A DNA stretch of 64,000 nt from Leuctra nigra (taxonomy: Eukaryota; Arthropoda; Insecta; Plecoptera; Leuctridae): positions 25,180,785 to 25,244,784 of the forward strand of contig OW203767.1 of the NCBI GenBank assembly GCA_934045905.1. The letters are read 5' to 3'. Positions 33,501 to 45,000 of this stretch are shown here, in pieces. The first letter of the stretch is position 1. Every line of letters starts with the position of its first letter. The notes under the pieces are model-generated. The model ran no database searches. It had not been told where the DNA came from and saw only the letters and a list, made by a program, of their open reading frames with translations. Both the position numbers and the translations under genes were made by a program.

Positions 33501-36500
33501 AGTTGGTAAGATAATATACCAAGGAACATTAGCTCAGATTTTTTTTGAAAGTGGTAAACTATGCTACCAGTAACCTATAAAGGGTTTTTGAAATTCTAGG
33601 CGCGTACGAAGTGGGGGGAGGGACGTTGGGGTTATTATCCCCCCACTCCACTCGAACAGTCTGGCCCCTCCCCCCCTTCAAATTTTTAAAAAAATAACTT
33701 TCGACTGGTTGTTTCGATCAAATTGAAATTTTGACAAGTCATTACCCCCAACATTGTACCCAATCAAACAAGTTTCAGCCAAATCCTCCCATTGGTTAAA
33801 ATTTAAAACCATCTTTCCTGTGTTTTTAGACATTTAAACTAGAACCGATTGAACGATCAACTTATAACTTCGCATGATGGTTAGGACCAACATTATCTGC
33901 ATTTTTGACAATTTTCATACTAATCTGTGTTTAAATCCAAAAGTTATTGACATTTTACGGACTTTTTGCGTGTTGGCTGTCAAATTCACGGCGACTTCGA
34001 CTCTTCAGTTCAAGGCAAGGTAGTTAGAGCAGAAACTTTCAAACGCATATGAAACTGATAATGACCATTCAACAGTCGATCTGATATTGTGTAGATACAC
34101 TTATATCATATGAGCATGGTCTCAGGTATATTTTTTGAAGGAGATCCTGTGATTTTTGAAAATTAACACGGAACCGTTTCATCATAAAGGTTCAATCGAT
34201 CAACTTAAAGCTTTGCATGGTTATTTGGACCAATATTTTAGGAATTTTTTGAGATTTTTATACCAATCTGTGGCGAAATTTTAGAATTATTTCCTTTTAA
34301 TGACATTTTCGATAGACCGGTTCGAGATGTTGCGCGTATCCGTGCTCGCTCATCAACGCGTTACTCAGAGCGTTTTCCTAGTAAAAGCAGTAAGCGCCTG
34401 GGATGGTCTATACCCATTAAAAGTAACATAAGATAAATGTACAATTGCATTCCAAACTGAAGACATGTTGTGCCCAATACTTACCACAGTTGAAAACAGC
34501 ATAAATGATGGACACGCTAACATCATAGAAAATAGAACTATTCTGCCTATTGCCTGTGTAACTGATTCGAATACCTTGAGGACCCTGTGAAGATATAAAC
34601 TTCTTATTAGGAAATAGTGAACTCAACGGCTGGTACATTGGATACCACGGTTCTCATCAGATCACCGAGGTTAAGTAACATTGAGCGCGGTCAGCGGTTG
34701 GATGGGTGACCATTCTACTCTGACTTGCCAGTTGGTGCCGTTGGGCCAGAGAGACTGTGGTGTTTGGGGGGTTAGTGTGACGACCTCCCTCCACCTGTTA
34801 TCAGTATTGGTATCTTTTATAGGAGTAGGCTACATGCCGGTACCGGGTTTCCCTTCTTTTCACACTAAAAATCGGTTAAAACTCCTTGTTTTTAGCAACC
34901 CTTCATCGTATTCGCTGACAGCTAGCTAACTGGAATTCCCTTGACCGACCTTCCCTGCACTCCACCTTTCTGAGGGATGTACAAAATAGTGCATTAATGC
35001 GATCGCAGAGAAAAATACTATAGTTGAGAATTTAGAAAATAACAAAAATAATAATATATTTATACACATACTTTTCACGAACTGTGATCTTTGTGGAGTC
35101 ATTACTTAATAACAAAATAGGTTATATTGCTAATGTATTTGATATAACTTGTTGCCATAGCAACCCATCGTTGGTATTGCCAAATCCAGACAGAAAATAT
35201 GTTTAAGCGCTATAATAGCAATAATACGTAATATTTATACATAAATATACATTTTCCAGTTTAGAACTCATTTGAGAAAAGTGATTTTATTGTAGCTGTA
35301 TTTTTTGCCTGAAAACATAAGCCCTAATATGGGATTGTGATTTCAAGTAATAAGAGTGTTGTAAAGATACGACTTAGAAAATATTTCGATTATGCCAAGA
35401 ATAATGAAATTGTAGTAGGTATACTGATCTTCAGTCCCAGAACCCAATTATTGATAACAATTCAAAATACATACTCCAACAGATCTTGGTGCTCTTTGAC
35501 CCAGTCGCCAAGAAGGCGGTGCATTTCAAGGTCAAACCTCTTCTTCCTGATATGTTGCCAAACATCTTCGTTGGCTTCTTTCCTCCACCAGGCGCTCTCA
35601 ATAGGCAACTCATCTGCCTGATTGTCCACAATGTCTTGACTGTGAGAGTCCAAGGTCACAGAGCAGTCTCTGCCCAGCCCAAGTAACAGCGATCTTCTTA
35701 ACAAAACTCTTCTCTGTGCTCTGCGAGGATATCTCTGAGCAAATCTTCCAACTCCCGCTGCTTTCATCCACTTACCAGCAGCTCGCGTGAGAATAGCTTC
35801 AAGTCGAATGTTTGCTCTTGCTCGTTGAGGCAAGTGGCTCAGTTTGTATCTCAGCATCTTCCACTGAGCGATCATGAGAATGAAGAAGGATAAAATGAAA
35901 TTAACTGGTACAGTAATAGCGATTACGTCAATTGCAAATTCCGTAAATACAAACAGAATAAGTGTTATTTCAAACATCGGTGAAGCGGATTGGTCATATG
36001 GGGTCCAAAACCTGGAACATCGATACAAATTATTAGTAAATGCAATTAATAAACGTGCAAAGAACTATGAGAAATTCGTAGGGCCCAAACCAAATGTAGA
36101 GCGAGGAGGAATACACTGGAATTGGAAAAGATTTGTAAACATTGCAGAAGACTCACCTGTGGGGAAACTGTCTTTCGAAAAGAGATTTTGGAAGTACAAA
36201 AAATATCGGAATTAACACGAGAATTAAATCATAACCGAGCATCAATAAAATTAAAACTTGCGTTATTTTCTCGCTAAGATCTAACATTTTCACAATGGAT
36301 TCATCCCCGTTATGATCTTGGTTTCTCATTTTCTTCAGACTCTTAATAATAAACAGCAGTGCACTTTGGTTGTTTGCAATTGAAATGATAGCAGTTGACA
36401 ATATAGAAATTAACAGGGTCATGAAAAGAGCCATGAACATTTCTCTGGCGTTGCTCCTGCTGACAATCATATGGCTGGCGTAAGATAATATCATCAGTGG

Positions 36501-38134
36501 AGTTGAGATGCCGAGAATTCTCATGGGCGAGATGATCCTTCTTGCTCTGCCATCTTTGCTCCAAAGACCTTGGATAAAAGGGTAGCCTATGTTAGGTAGA
36601 GCTAGAATAAGACCTATGAAACGTCCAAAAAGGCAGCAAATAGTACATTAAAAAGGACCAATGAAATGTTAGTCTTTGTAATATTCGTCAATATATTATT
36701 CGATTTATTGGTTTAGGAGTTGAATTTGGAGTAAGATATTAAAATAAAATAAAATTATTGTATGAATGTGTCAATGTGTCAAGTATCGTTGTTGGTCATC
36801 CAAGTGGAGGATGGAAATTTTGTGAATTGCAATCAATTATTAATCAGTTCCTATACTTTTTAAAACGTCACGATCCCACTACATTAATATAAGTCTAAAT
36901 AGGCTCAGGAAAACAGCTGTTCCAAGGACGGCCATCTTGGAGTGAAATCGGGTGTTTTCTGGCGGCCTTGCGCGCACAGCCGCCGTGTGCAAATGAATTC
37001 CTATTCTTTTGACACCAGAAGTAAAACCGTGTGAGTAAGTGAAGCCATTTAGCTGCTCAGATGCGTTTAGATTGAAGTTTGAGGTCTTGACGTACAACCC
37101 TGACCTAATTGTAATGATTATTGATCAGTTCATATACTTTTTAAACCGTCACGATCCTTCTACATTAATATTAGTCTAAATAGGCTCAGGAAAATAGCTG
37201 TTCCGAGGACGGCCATCTTGGAGAGAAATCTTGTGTTTTCTGGTGTCAAAAGCATACGCCTTCTTGCGCACACGGCGACCGTGCTTTGGTGTACTCTGGG
37301 GCCAGATTCACAAAAAGTATTATCTCCTAGTGCACACTATCTTTGGTATTATCTTTCATTTAACGTGGTGTTTTTGGTATTTAAATCAAAAGATAATACG
37401 TATTAGCAGATAATACTTTTTGTGAATTCAGCCCCAGGTGCCAATTCGAGAAAATAAGGAACACGACTGACCTCTGGTGGATTCTTTGGTACTATGATAA
37501 TGGCGGTTGTAAAGGGTTTATTTATGTAAATAAATGATATAAAATTTGCTTTAGTTGTTTGTTATGGCTGAAAAAGTAAACTTGTAACTAAATCTACATT
37601 TCATTTGTTTCTCCTCTTTCACTGCCTTGTGGAAACACGAACATCAAAACAAAAAAGTGCATATAAAAATTTTCCTGCCAGAAGTGGCTCCATCACGTAT
37701 CGCTTATTTGTTCGAATAGAATACGCCTTCTTGAGCACACGGCTTTTCTGATGTCAATAGAATTTGATCCCCTTGCGGGCACGGCCGCCGTGCCAATAGA
37801 GCCAGCCTAATAGTTTCGATATGGTGACCTCTCAATCAGGTGATTTTTTTTTCGCCACCCGGTATTTAGGAATGTTAAGCAAGTCACGGATTTCAAAATA
37901 AATTCAGTATTCAAACCGCTGCCTGTGTTGTTGTACACACCTTACAAGTGTGCAAAATGTCAGCTCGTTCAGAGAAACGGTGCCGCTTGTATGGCAGTAA
38001 CAGACAATAAAGATGTTCCTGTGTTAATAATCACCTAACTTATAGAGCACTGTCTCCATGAGCCACATGCTGTCCTTGTTCTTCTCATTGATCACGTCTA
38101 TCACTTGCTGATATCTCTCTCTGATGAACGCCAT
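30506..38134 (-). CDS. Odorant receptor copy C (7tm_6 family), complete
   Basis: Complete insect odorant receptor, 498 residues. Exons: 38134-38035, 36568-36157, 36011-35475, 34584-34485, 31923-31804, 31715-31560 and 30577-30506 (stop TAA). Lengths sum to 1497 nt and all borders are GT/AG. The N-terminus is cytoplasmic, with YKLGLWS. TM1-TM3 are in exon 2, FWTPYDQSASP and TM4 in exon 3, TM5 (VLFSMMLACPSFMLF) in exon 4, TM6 with SCQKIVDE in exon 5, and TM7 (AAFVPGTMETFGN) in exons 6-7. The tail is ILAFTYKCYNIMREYKH, the usual C-terminal position of the family signature. The TM4-TM5 loop is about 100 residues and Arg-rich, longer than the few tens usual in receptors other than Orco. It should pair with Orco, encoded elsewhere. 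The family call is firm; exon edges are from sequence alone. Confidence 0.88.
30698..30736 (-). repeat. tRNA-derived fragment with perfect B box
   Basis: The minus strand contains GTGGGTTCGAATCCCA, a canonical B box and T arm. No A box or acceptor stem is found, so it is a tRNA-derived SINE remnant in OR-C intron 6 rather than a tRNA gene. Confidence 0.4.
31200..31310 (-). mobile_element. tRNA-derived SINE fragment
   Basis: Shares TGCCTCTC, GATCCACG/GAATCCACG, CAGTCAGGAT and a TTCAAACCCAGA-type B box in order with the reverse complement of 55975-56100. OR-C intron 6. Confidence 0.4.
31957..33584. mobile_element. 1.63-kb element, TIR CCCTTTATAGG (piggyBac-like)
   Basis: Begins CCCTTTATAGGG after CTAA and ends CCTATAAAGGG before TTTT. 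OR copy A lacks it: its intron 4 passes from AAATACAATAAAG to AAGGCGCGTAGG without interruption (190-215). CCCTTT-type termini beside a TTAA-like site suggest piggyBac, though the duplication has decayed. It contains a nested palindrome (32697-33319). No transposase ORF is visible. Confidence 0.6.
32697..33319. repeat. 623-bp palindrome nested in the CCCTTTATAGG element
   Basis: Arms run from CCACTAAATGCAACAGAAGG to its inverse at 33319, meeting near 33000. Complementary blocks include AAGTACTT, GCCAAGTTTCGTCAAAATC and CGCTCAG. Intron 4 of OR-C. Confidence 0.6.
33600..34381 (+). mobile_element. Helitron-like element, copy 8
   Basis: The 3' end has CGCTCATCAACGCGTTACTC, stem half GAGCG and TTTTCCTAG (CTAG 34378-34381). 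The interior matches 53000-53560 inverted. The 5' signature is not seen. The left part is a G/C-run tract (33605-33680) like the one in OR-A intron 4. Confidence 0.5.
34623..34985 (+). mobile_element. 5S rRNA-derived SINE, copy in OR-C intron 3
   Basis: Same 5S-like head as 1450-1545 (GGTTCTCATCAGATCACCGA, GAGCGCGGTCAGC, GGATGGGTGACC). It lacks the CTTCGGATGGGACG block, deleted between about 34805 and 34810. Orthologous in position to the copy in OR-A. Confidence 0.65.
35151..35164. promoter_or_regulatory. X-box (RFX site) motif in OR-C intron 3
   Basis: GTTGCCATAGCAAC fits the RFX X-box consensus. The homologous place in OR-A (2130-2143) reads TTTGCCATAGCAAC, one base off. Confidence 0.3.
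36835..37262. repeat. Diverged direct duplication in OR-C intron 1
   Basis: 36840-36990 and 37115-37250 share long blocks such as AGTCTAAATAGGCTCAGGAA and GACGGCCATCTTGGAG. The second is followed by a MITE. No coding sense. Confidence 0.55.
37296..37437. mobile_element. 142-bp MITE, TIR CTGGGGCC(A/T)GATTCACAAAA
   Basis: Ends CTGGGGCCAGATTCACAAAA and TTTTGTGAATTCAGCCCCAG; arms extend through AGTATTATCT. A related one-sided fragment is at about 29745-29765 (GCTGGATTCACAAAA, inverted). hAT-like ends; the 8-bp duplication was not confirmed. Confidence 0.6.
37800..37862. mobile_element. Right-end remnant of the GGGTGGCGC MITE in OR-C intron 1
   Basis: Reads GACCTCTCAATCAGG then CGCCACCCGGTATT, collinear with 13250-13305 in OR-A. 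The rest of the element is deleted here. Confidence 0.6.
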
Positions 38135-38399
38135 GATAGTTGCCTCTTCGTTCCTCGTCTGCTCTCTGCCTGGATAACAGCTCTTCAGCAAGTACACGAA
38201 TATCACAGCAGGAATTCAACATGGAGGCGATGGCGTCTTGAATCAATATATGTGACTAAATAATTCAATGATAAAGGTAAGAACTATAGAACATTGCCAA
38301 GGTCTTGTAAGGAACACATTTGCATGTACATAAATTGTCTCCAAGGGAAGAAAGCTTCCAAGAATTTTGTTTTATAATATTTATTATAAGTATGTTGAA

Positions 38400-40395
38400 G
38401 AATACTAACTGAATTATCGTGTATGAAAACTCATATTGTGATATCGACTATGGTTCGTTATATGAAATGCTATACTAGGAAATATACCATCTTCAATAAA
38501 TTCAAATTCAAGACATTACTTAAATTATACATATTATACGCACAAACTCTAAGTTTATTTCAGATTGAATTAATGTGAGGTCGCCAAGTAAAATGTCTGT
38601 CAACAACTAATCCTAAATAAACATGAGAATCAACAACATCAATTAGCTAATCATTAATTCACTTGGGACCAATTTTTCAATGCTCTGAAACATTTGAAAC
38701 AGTTGATTAGGACTAAATTGCTATGTATAAACAACCAATGACATTTCCTGAATGACCACAACAGCTGGGTTTAACAAAATTGACTGAAAAACTGTCATGG
38801 CAATATAGTCCTAATCAACTGTTAAAACTCAACTGACCAACTCAAACGCTTTAAAAACCAATTTCCCAAGAAATGGACCACTTTCATGTATATTCTTTTC
38901 CCTTCTCACATCGTGTAGAAACTCATAATTTTTTTCTATCACATTTTTAAATTTAAACGAGAACACGTGTGCTTCGCGTCTCATTTCGTTACTCGAGAGT
39001 CTCAAACTTTTGCTCCCAACTCAAACTTTTTCTTTTCTATTAGACTACATTAATTTTTACCCATCTCTCTCTCGATGGGAGATCGAATTGCTCTCAGGAA
39101 GGGCGCCTTTCATGTGAAGGTTCGGACGATATTCGAACTTTAATTTTCTCTGCAAAGTTAAGACATTATTTTGGTCTGTTTTGCGTTGAAAAAGGGTTTG
39201 TGAAAGACTTGAGAACATCTTGGCTAATGAACCCCTCCTTTGAAACGTGGCCGCATCTAGCAGAACCCGTCTGAAAATAAAATGAGTAGTGATTTTTCTT
39301 TGAAGTTGGTAGAAATGGAGAAAATTTTGATCCGTTAAAAGTTCAACGATATTATTTTGAGTGAAAGGTAAGTTGAATGGCGTAGTCAAAGAGAGGCAAT
39401 AAAATTGGTTTTCAGACGTAAGCAAATAATTCTTTTAAAGGTCAGCACTATACATTTAGAGTATTTTATAAATATTAAGATGTATCCAGACAGTTAAGTA
39501 TCTCCTAATTACCCCTTCCCACGCCGTTCCAGTTTCTTTGAACCAGAAAAATAACTTACATTAAACACGACATTATACTTTCACATGAAACTTTTTTTAC
39601 GTAGCTCGCCTATTTCTATTATGAGCTTTAAAGTTTCTTCTAAGAATTAAAACTAAGTGTTTAGATATTCACATAAACACGGCATTAACTTGTTGCTGAA
39701 AGTGAAACTGCTTGAGAGTTACGCTGGAACTTTCAAGTCTGGTTGGGGGCAGGATTACGTGGGTGGTTGTCGGAGCTTTGGCTTACTGACCGCGCGCTTT
39801 CAATGCCTCGCATGACGTCAGCATATTTAGACATTGGATATTGATGCCCGAGGAAATGAGAGGGAGGAGCAAAAAAGAGAAAGTGAATGCGTTTTTTTAG
39901 CTCTTCGTTTATAAAAATAACTCGGTGTATGTTGGAGGTTATTTCTGGAGATTCCACACTTTGCAAACAAGTTTCAATTGTTTAAGTAAATTTCCTGTAT
40001 TTTGCAACAAAAATAGTTTTGCACATTTCCACCCTTGTAGTATTTTGAAGGTAGTATAGCGAACGTGACAAAGGATTCTTATGCCACCTTCTCTGTTTGT
40101 TTGATTGTTTGTTTGTTTGTTATTTGTGTTTTTGTAGGCAACGCCCAAGTCAAAACTTTAAACTACCTGATCGATTTTTTTGTACAAACAATAATGTTAC
40201 AAGAGCGGTCTCGATGTATAGTTTTTGAACGCAATCGTGTGATTTTTGAAAATAAATATGGAACCGTTTGAAACTGTGCATGGTCACCAACCAACATTTT
40301 ACATTACATTATGGGACCAACATTTTGCTTTCAGACTAATCTGTCATTATTTTCAAAAGCCTTTATCATTTTAAGGACATTTATTCTATAATTTT
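38400..40395. other. Spacer 5' of OR-C, no supported gene
   Basis: Contains a partial inverted repeat (GTTGATTAGGACTAAATTGC at about 38700 against AGTCCTAATCAACTGTT at about 38810). A 122-codon minus frame (39057-39425) shows no motif or splice pattern that I recognise. Confidence 0.3.
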
Positions 40396-40399
40396 GAAA

Positions 40400-40554
40400 T
40401 ATTTTCAAATTTATTCCAAGAATTAGAGTTTTTTTTTACTTTCTTGATGATTCAGTTCCAAGGTCTATAGAGCAGAAACTTGCAAACTCATAATATGATT
40501 TACATACAATATGAAGGCTCGCTTATCAACGCGTTACACAGAGCGTTTTCCTAG
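40400..40554 (+). mobile_element. Helitron-like 3'-end fragment, copy 9
   Basis: Ends GCTTATCAACGCGTTACACA, GAGCG and TTTTCCTAG (CTAG 40551-40554). About 150 bp of family interior precede it. Confidence 0.5.
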
Positions 40555-40762
40555 TTATAAGTTCTGAAAGACGACTCGACACATGGGCTATTCGCAGTGA
40601 TGATGACGATGAACAGTTTCCCGTTAAAATTAGCTCATAATTACCTACGTAGTTAATTAATGACTCTTAGAATAATGACAAAGTCGTTTATTGTTCGTAA
40701 AAACAAGTGGGGCTCCACACTTCAAGCTTAGAAGAGAGTGTAATTAGGTGAAATTATTCCCC

Positions 40763-40776
40763 GTTGCTATGGCAAC
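40763..40776. promoter_or_regulatory. X-box (RFX site) motif 2.6 kb 5' of OR-C
   Basis: GTTGCTATGGCAAC is a full palindromic match to the RFX consensus. Function not shown. Confidence 0.3.
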
Positions 40777-40799
40777 AGATCAAATGTTGTTGACAGTTG

Positions 40800-42010
40800 C
40801 TAGATTTGTCTGAATTGAAAACAAAAGAAGATATTAACATAAAGTGATCTTCTAGTATAAAAAGTAAGTGATTGAAACTATTTTTACATTTAAATATTAA
40901 ATTTTAAAACAATTATCTTCACTCCGAACACAACAGTTTGGCATTATATTTCAAATACAAGAAGTTTAAAGTGAGCTGTCATCTATCTGTCATTTTGTAC
41001 AGACGCATGCGCGGAAGGAAAAAGGTAAAATTGTAGCTAGCGCTCCGTAGTGACAGCAAATGGCAGCGTGGAAGCCCATTGGCAACATTTTCCTCTCAAT
41101 AAAAAATTCAGCTCTGTAAAGCATTTTGAAAACGTCAAATGACATAGATTTAACTATTAGCCACTTGTGAAATCAGCAATAGATGCATTTGTAAGCACTT
41201 GTGTTCGAGTTCGTATGGATGTACTTCATTGAAACCATCCAATAATCCGTACTTATCCCAACAGTGATTACTACCGCTTCGCTGCCTCATTGGTCGATTG
41301 TTTCTACCCCACAGCTAGAGACTCTGCATAATTATAGCGAACGGCGAATTTATTCTCTCCGCCAATAATGCGATATTCAAATTATGAGAGTAAATAGAGC
41401 GTGAAATTGTGGTGGGGAAAATTATTTCACTGGAATTGAGTTTATTTCGATGTTTGTTATGCAGAGTGGGGCAAAAAAGAACTTGAACAAAAAGCGAGGT
41501 ATTTCAGATTATGTATATTACAGCCTGAATAGGTTGGTGTGTTTAGACTGTTATACGGTCCATCATGGGCTCATTTACAGCTCATATTATAGTTATGCTT
41601 GTAGAAGAGGCGGATTGTGTAAATTATCTCTTTTTTGAATTGTTTGTGAAACTCTTTGCAGAGACTTTCACTTTCGTTTTCTTCGTATTGTTGAAGTGAT
41701 CATTAGTTTTAAGAATTATTGTTCACCTGCATGATGATTAGACAAACTGAGGACCTACTGAAGAAGAACTGTAACAATTAGATCAATAAAGAACATCGAA
41801 TTTCAAATCGTATGTATCTATTGAAAAAGTAATTTCTCACAATTATTGATGGCACACCAGCCTAAATAATTTCCTTCAAGAAATTTAGCAAGATATCGAT
41901 GATTTGAAGCAAATGTTTTTAGTATCTACTTAAAAATGAACAATATTTCTCCCCAAAGACGTGTACTTATTAGTATTTACTATTCATTCGAAGGCAGTTA
42001 CGCCTTCCTT
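40800..42010. other. No supported feature
   Basis: AT-rich, with a GC-richer patch near 40990-41080 (GACGCATGCGCGGAAGG). No ORF with recognisable content. Confidence 0.3.
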
Positions 42011-42017
42011 CTTAGGA

Positions 42018-42262
42018 CAATAGGCCATTTAAGAAAGTCAAAGCGCATGCGATAAAGCCTGACAGGCCCACAGCCGTCTAGCATGTAGTGACTAGTTCTG
42101 TTTAGTGTCTGTCATATTTACGTGTTGTTTTCGAGAAGGCTGTGGGTGGGATGACGTCACGCCAGTCCTTTGAAGTGCGCACTGCGCATGCGTTTAAGCC
42201 TGATAACATTAGTACCCCACCTCACCAACAGATGTCTCTTTACTTTCTTAAATGGCCTATTG
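42018..42262. mobile_element. 245-bp MITE, TIR CAATAGGCCATTTAAGAAAGT
   Basis: The 21-bp end at 42018 is inverted at 42242-42262 (ACTTTCTTAAATGGCCTATTG) without mismatch. The interior is GC-rich with GCGCATGCG on both sides and one TGACGTCA. Confidence 0.65.
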
Positions 42263-43097
42263 ACTTCCACCCAAAGGAATAGTTTATACCTTCATTTGTT
42301 TATTCTGCCTGTGCTAAATGAACTGGAACATTGCCTGGCGAATAAACATTGTCAGAAAGCACACATAACAGACCGCGTCGTGTTCCCATTCTATTGACCG
42401 ACCCGGTCTGAGTTGATATCATCCAGGACGGGATCCCCAAGGATTATCGGGAGAGGTAGACCACCTGGAGGGAAGATCGCAGTGACAATGAACGCTGTCA
42501 TGCGTATTTATAGAGTGTGGAAAACGCGCTGTGGGAAACGCTTCGATGAGCGGGGATATTCGGGTAAGTTGACGGGGAAGGAACTTGGTGGGGAGTTTTT
42601 AACGTCGTTTTCTGTCAACGCTGATTTAGATGTATTGATTTTGTTGAATCAAGACTTAGACAGAAAGTATGAGAATTTATTGGGTCACATTCCAGGCCCA
42701 ATTCAATTTTATCAAGTCTTGAACGAAGTACCGTCAACATCAACGATCGTGTTAGTATAATTTTGATTCCCAAAACGTAATTGTCAATATACTAATGATA
42801 AGTTGTGACGTTAGGTATCTACTTCAAATTAAAACTTTAATATGTAGGCTTCACATTCGTAAACGAATTCTTTCTCCCAAAATGTCAATTTAATTTTTGT
42901 TTGGGGAGAAATTAAAACACTAAAGAGGTTTTGTTAGAGCAATCATTTATTAAAAACGTTTTAATTTCTGTTTTAAGATCAGATATTGGTATTATGCAAA
43001 ACCATTTTTATTCTAAATATGTTAGCGACTGATTAATTTATTACGATGCCTCTATATTAACCAGTTTTATTATAATTTTATTACAAGTCTTGTATAC

Positions 43098-44373
43098 CCA
43101 GAAAAAAACACTCCGTGTAAAAAAGGCAGCCAAGTCTCTTTACTTTAAAAAAATTCAACACCGAAAAGGAGTGATATCAAAAAAGGAGCCAAGTCAATGA
43201 CATTTCCAAATATTTAATCGTATCTTTGAAATAAAAGTATAAACACCGAGATATACTTTACAAAAGGACTTGGCGCATCGTTTTTTTAAAGACATCATTC
43301 TATCCTAAAAGTGGAAAGAAATTTACAAGTAGGTACATTTTCCTCTTTCTATTAGAGCCAGAATCTATGAATCAAGCTACTTTTAGTAATGACTATTTTA
43401 TAGTTTTGTCAATGGCGATAGAAGCATGATTTTATGCTGTAATATATAAGTAATATAAGGGTGAAAGAATTACATAACAATTGGAAGTGGTGAGAATGTA
43501 GGTTTCTTTGGAAAACTTCCATGGAGTCAGGAGTCAGGATCCTCATCAGTGTGTTGTGTCTAATGTCCGCCCGTCCGATCGGGTAGCTCAGTTGGTAGAG
43601 CTCTCGCCCGGCAAGTGAGAGGTCCCAAGTTCGTGCCCCGGTTCGGTCGGATATTTTTCACAACACACATCCCTTCATATCAATTGGAAGTGGGCTCATA
43701 CATATTCTTGCAGTACTGTTAATATGGCGATATTAGCCTGGTATCTTTTCATAATTTGATCTTGACTGAAGGAAATCATGAAACGTTGTCAAATAATTAC
43801 TAACTAATGGAACACAATTATATATTTTTGAAGTGTCAAGTGTATAAAGTTAAATTTTTTAATAGAAATTCAATATGACTGTCTTCTTTGTGAAATGTAT
43901 TTTTATAAAATGTGTATTAATAGAAATTGTTACATGATGAGAAGGTATAACGCATGAGACTTAATTATATTCACCACGAAACAATATTACGAAGATAACT
44001 ATTGTGTATATTTATAGAAAGCATAGACAACAAGTTTCATAGCGTATATAATCATATAGAAAATATTTTACAGAAGGTGTGTATAATATGTACCTAATTG
44101 AAAGATGTTTCCCTATTATTCTAAACATTCAAAATGACGGTTGTATATAAATGGCACATGCTTATGAATAGAAAAATGTCTTTAAAAAAACGATGCGCCA
44201 AGTCCTTTTGTAAAGTATTTCTCGGTGTTTATACTTTTATTTCAAAGATACGATTAAATATTTGGAAATGTCATTGACTTGGCTCCTTTTTTGATATCAC
44301 TCCTTTTCGGTGTTGAATTTTTTTAAAGTAAAGAGACTTGGCTGCCTTTTTTACACGGAGTGTTTTTTTCTGG
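43098..44373. mobile_element. 1.28-kb TIR element carrying a tRNA-like sequence
   Basis: Left arm 43098-43300 and right arm 44175-44373 are almost perfect inverted repeats, with ends CCCAGAAAAAAACACTCCGT and the inverse. Both arms contain GACTTGGCGCATCG. It is the longest member of the CACTCCGTGTAAAA family. The interior has no transposase ORF but holds a tRNA-like segment at 43577-43643. Confidence 0.7.
43577..43643 (+). pseudogene. tRNA-like sequence (pseudogene or SINE head)
   Basis: The A box TAGCTCAGTTGGTAGAGC is perfect, with a 4-bp D stem. A 5-bp anticodon stem CTCGC/GTGAG encloses CCGGCAA (anticodon position GGC, but C in place of U33). The acceptor ends pair with wobbles. The T arm (around AAGTTCGTGCC) pairs poorly and lacks GTTCGA. 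No intron. Probably tRNA-derived and not a working tRNA. Confidence 0.45.
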
Positions 44374-44540
44374 GATATCACTTCTTTTGTTAGTTTATTC
44401 ATACAGCTTGTAGCACAGCTTGTGTCCGTGCAAGAACTTATTTCTTTAAAAAAATACGCCTATGCCGATTTGGATACTTAGAAAAGTTGCGTTTGGTATA
44501 TAAGATTAAAATAATTATCCAAGAAGAATAGCTTTAAGTT

Positions 44541-45000
44541 TCGTTACAATCGGTCCAGCCGTTTTCGATATATGACGTCACTTCCGGTTTTAGCAATGGC
44601 GGCCGAAAATAATGTCGTCTTGAATTCATAATTATTACTCCTACACATTTCCAAAATTTGGTTGCAATCGGTACAGCCGTTTTTGATATATGACGTCACT
44701 TCCGGTTTTAGCAATGGCGGCCGAAAATAATGTCGTCTTGAATTCATAATTATTAGTACAACACATTTCCAAAATTTGGTTGCAATCGGTACAGCCATTT
44801 TCGATATTTGACGTCACTTCCGGTTTTAACAATGGCGGCCGAAAATAATGTCGTCTTAAATTCATAATTATTAGTCCAACACATTTCCAAACTTAGGTTG
44901 CAATCGGTACAACCGTTTACGATATATGACGTCACTTCCGGTTTTAAAAATGGCCGCCGAGAACACTGCAACCTTATATTTATATGTATTTACAAAGTAC
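44541..45000. repeat. 118-bp tandem repeat, about 3.7 units, each with CRE and ETS motifs
   Basis: TGACGTCACTTCCGG occurs at 44573, 44691, 44809 and 44927, exactly 118 bp apart. Units share GCAATGGCGGCCGAAAATAA and AATTCATAATTATTA. Repeated minus-strand frames here are artefacts of the repeat. It lies inside a larger CRE/ETS repeat that ends at 45925. Confidence 0.85.

Noticed and set aside
39057..39425. 122-codon minus-strand frame as a gene
   Set aside because: No family motif, no splice-linked exons and composition like the AT-rich surroundings.
42413..42760. 115-codon plus-strand frame as a gene
   Set aside because: No recognised motif and no supported start or splice context; it could be a chance frame beside a MITE.
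43577..43643. Functional tRNA-Ala(GGC)
   Set aside because: T arm does not pair, U33 is absent, the B box is degenerate, and it sits in a repeat.
44544..44971. Overlapping minus-strand frames with repeated peptides
   Set aside because: Produced by the 118-bp tandem repeat.
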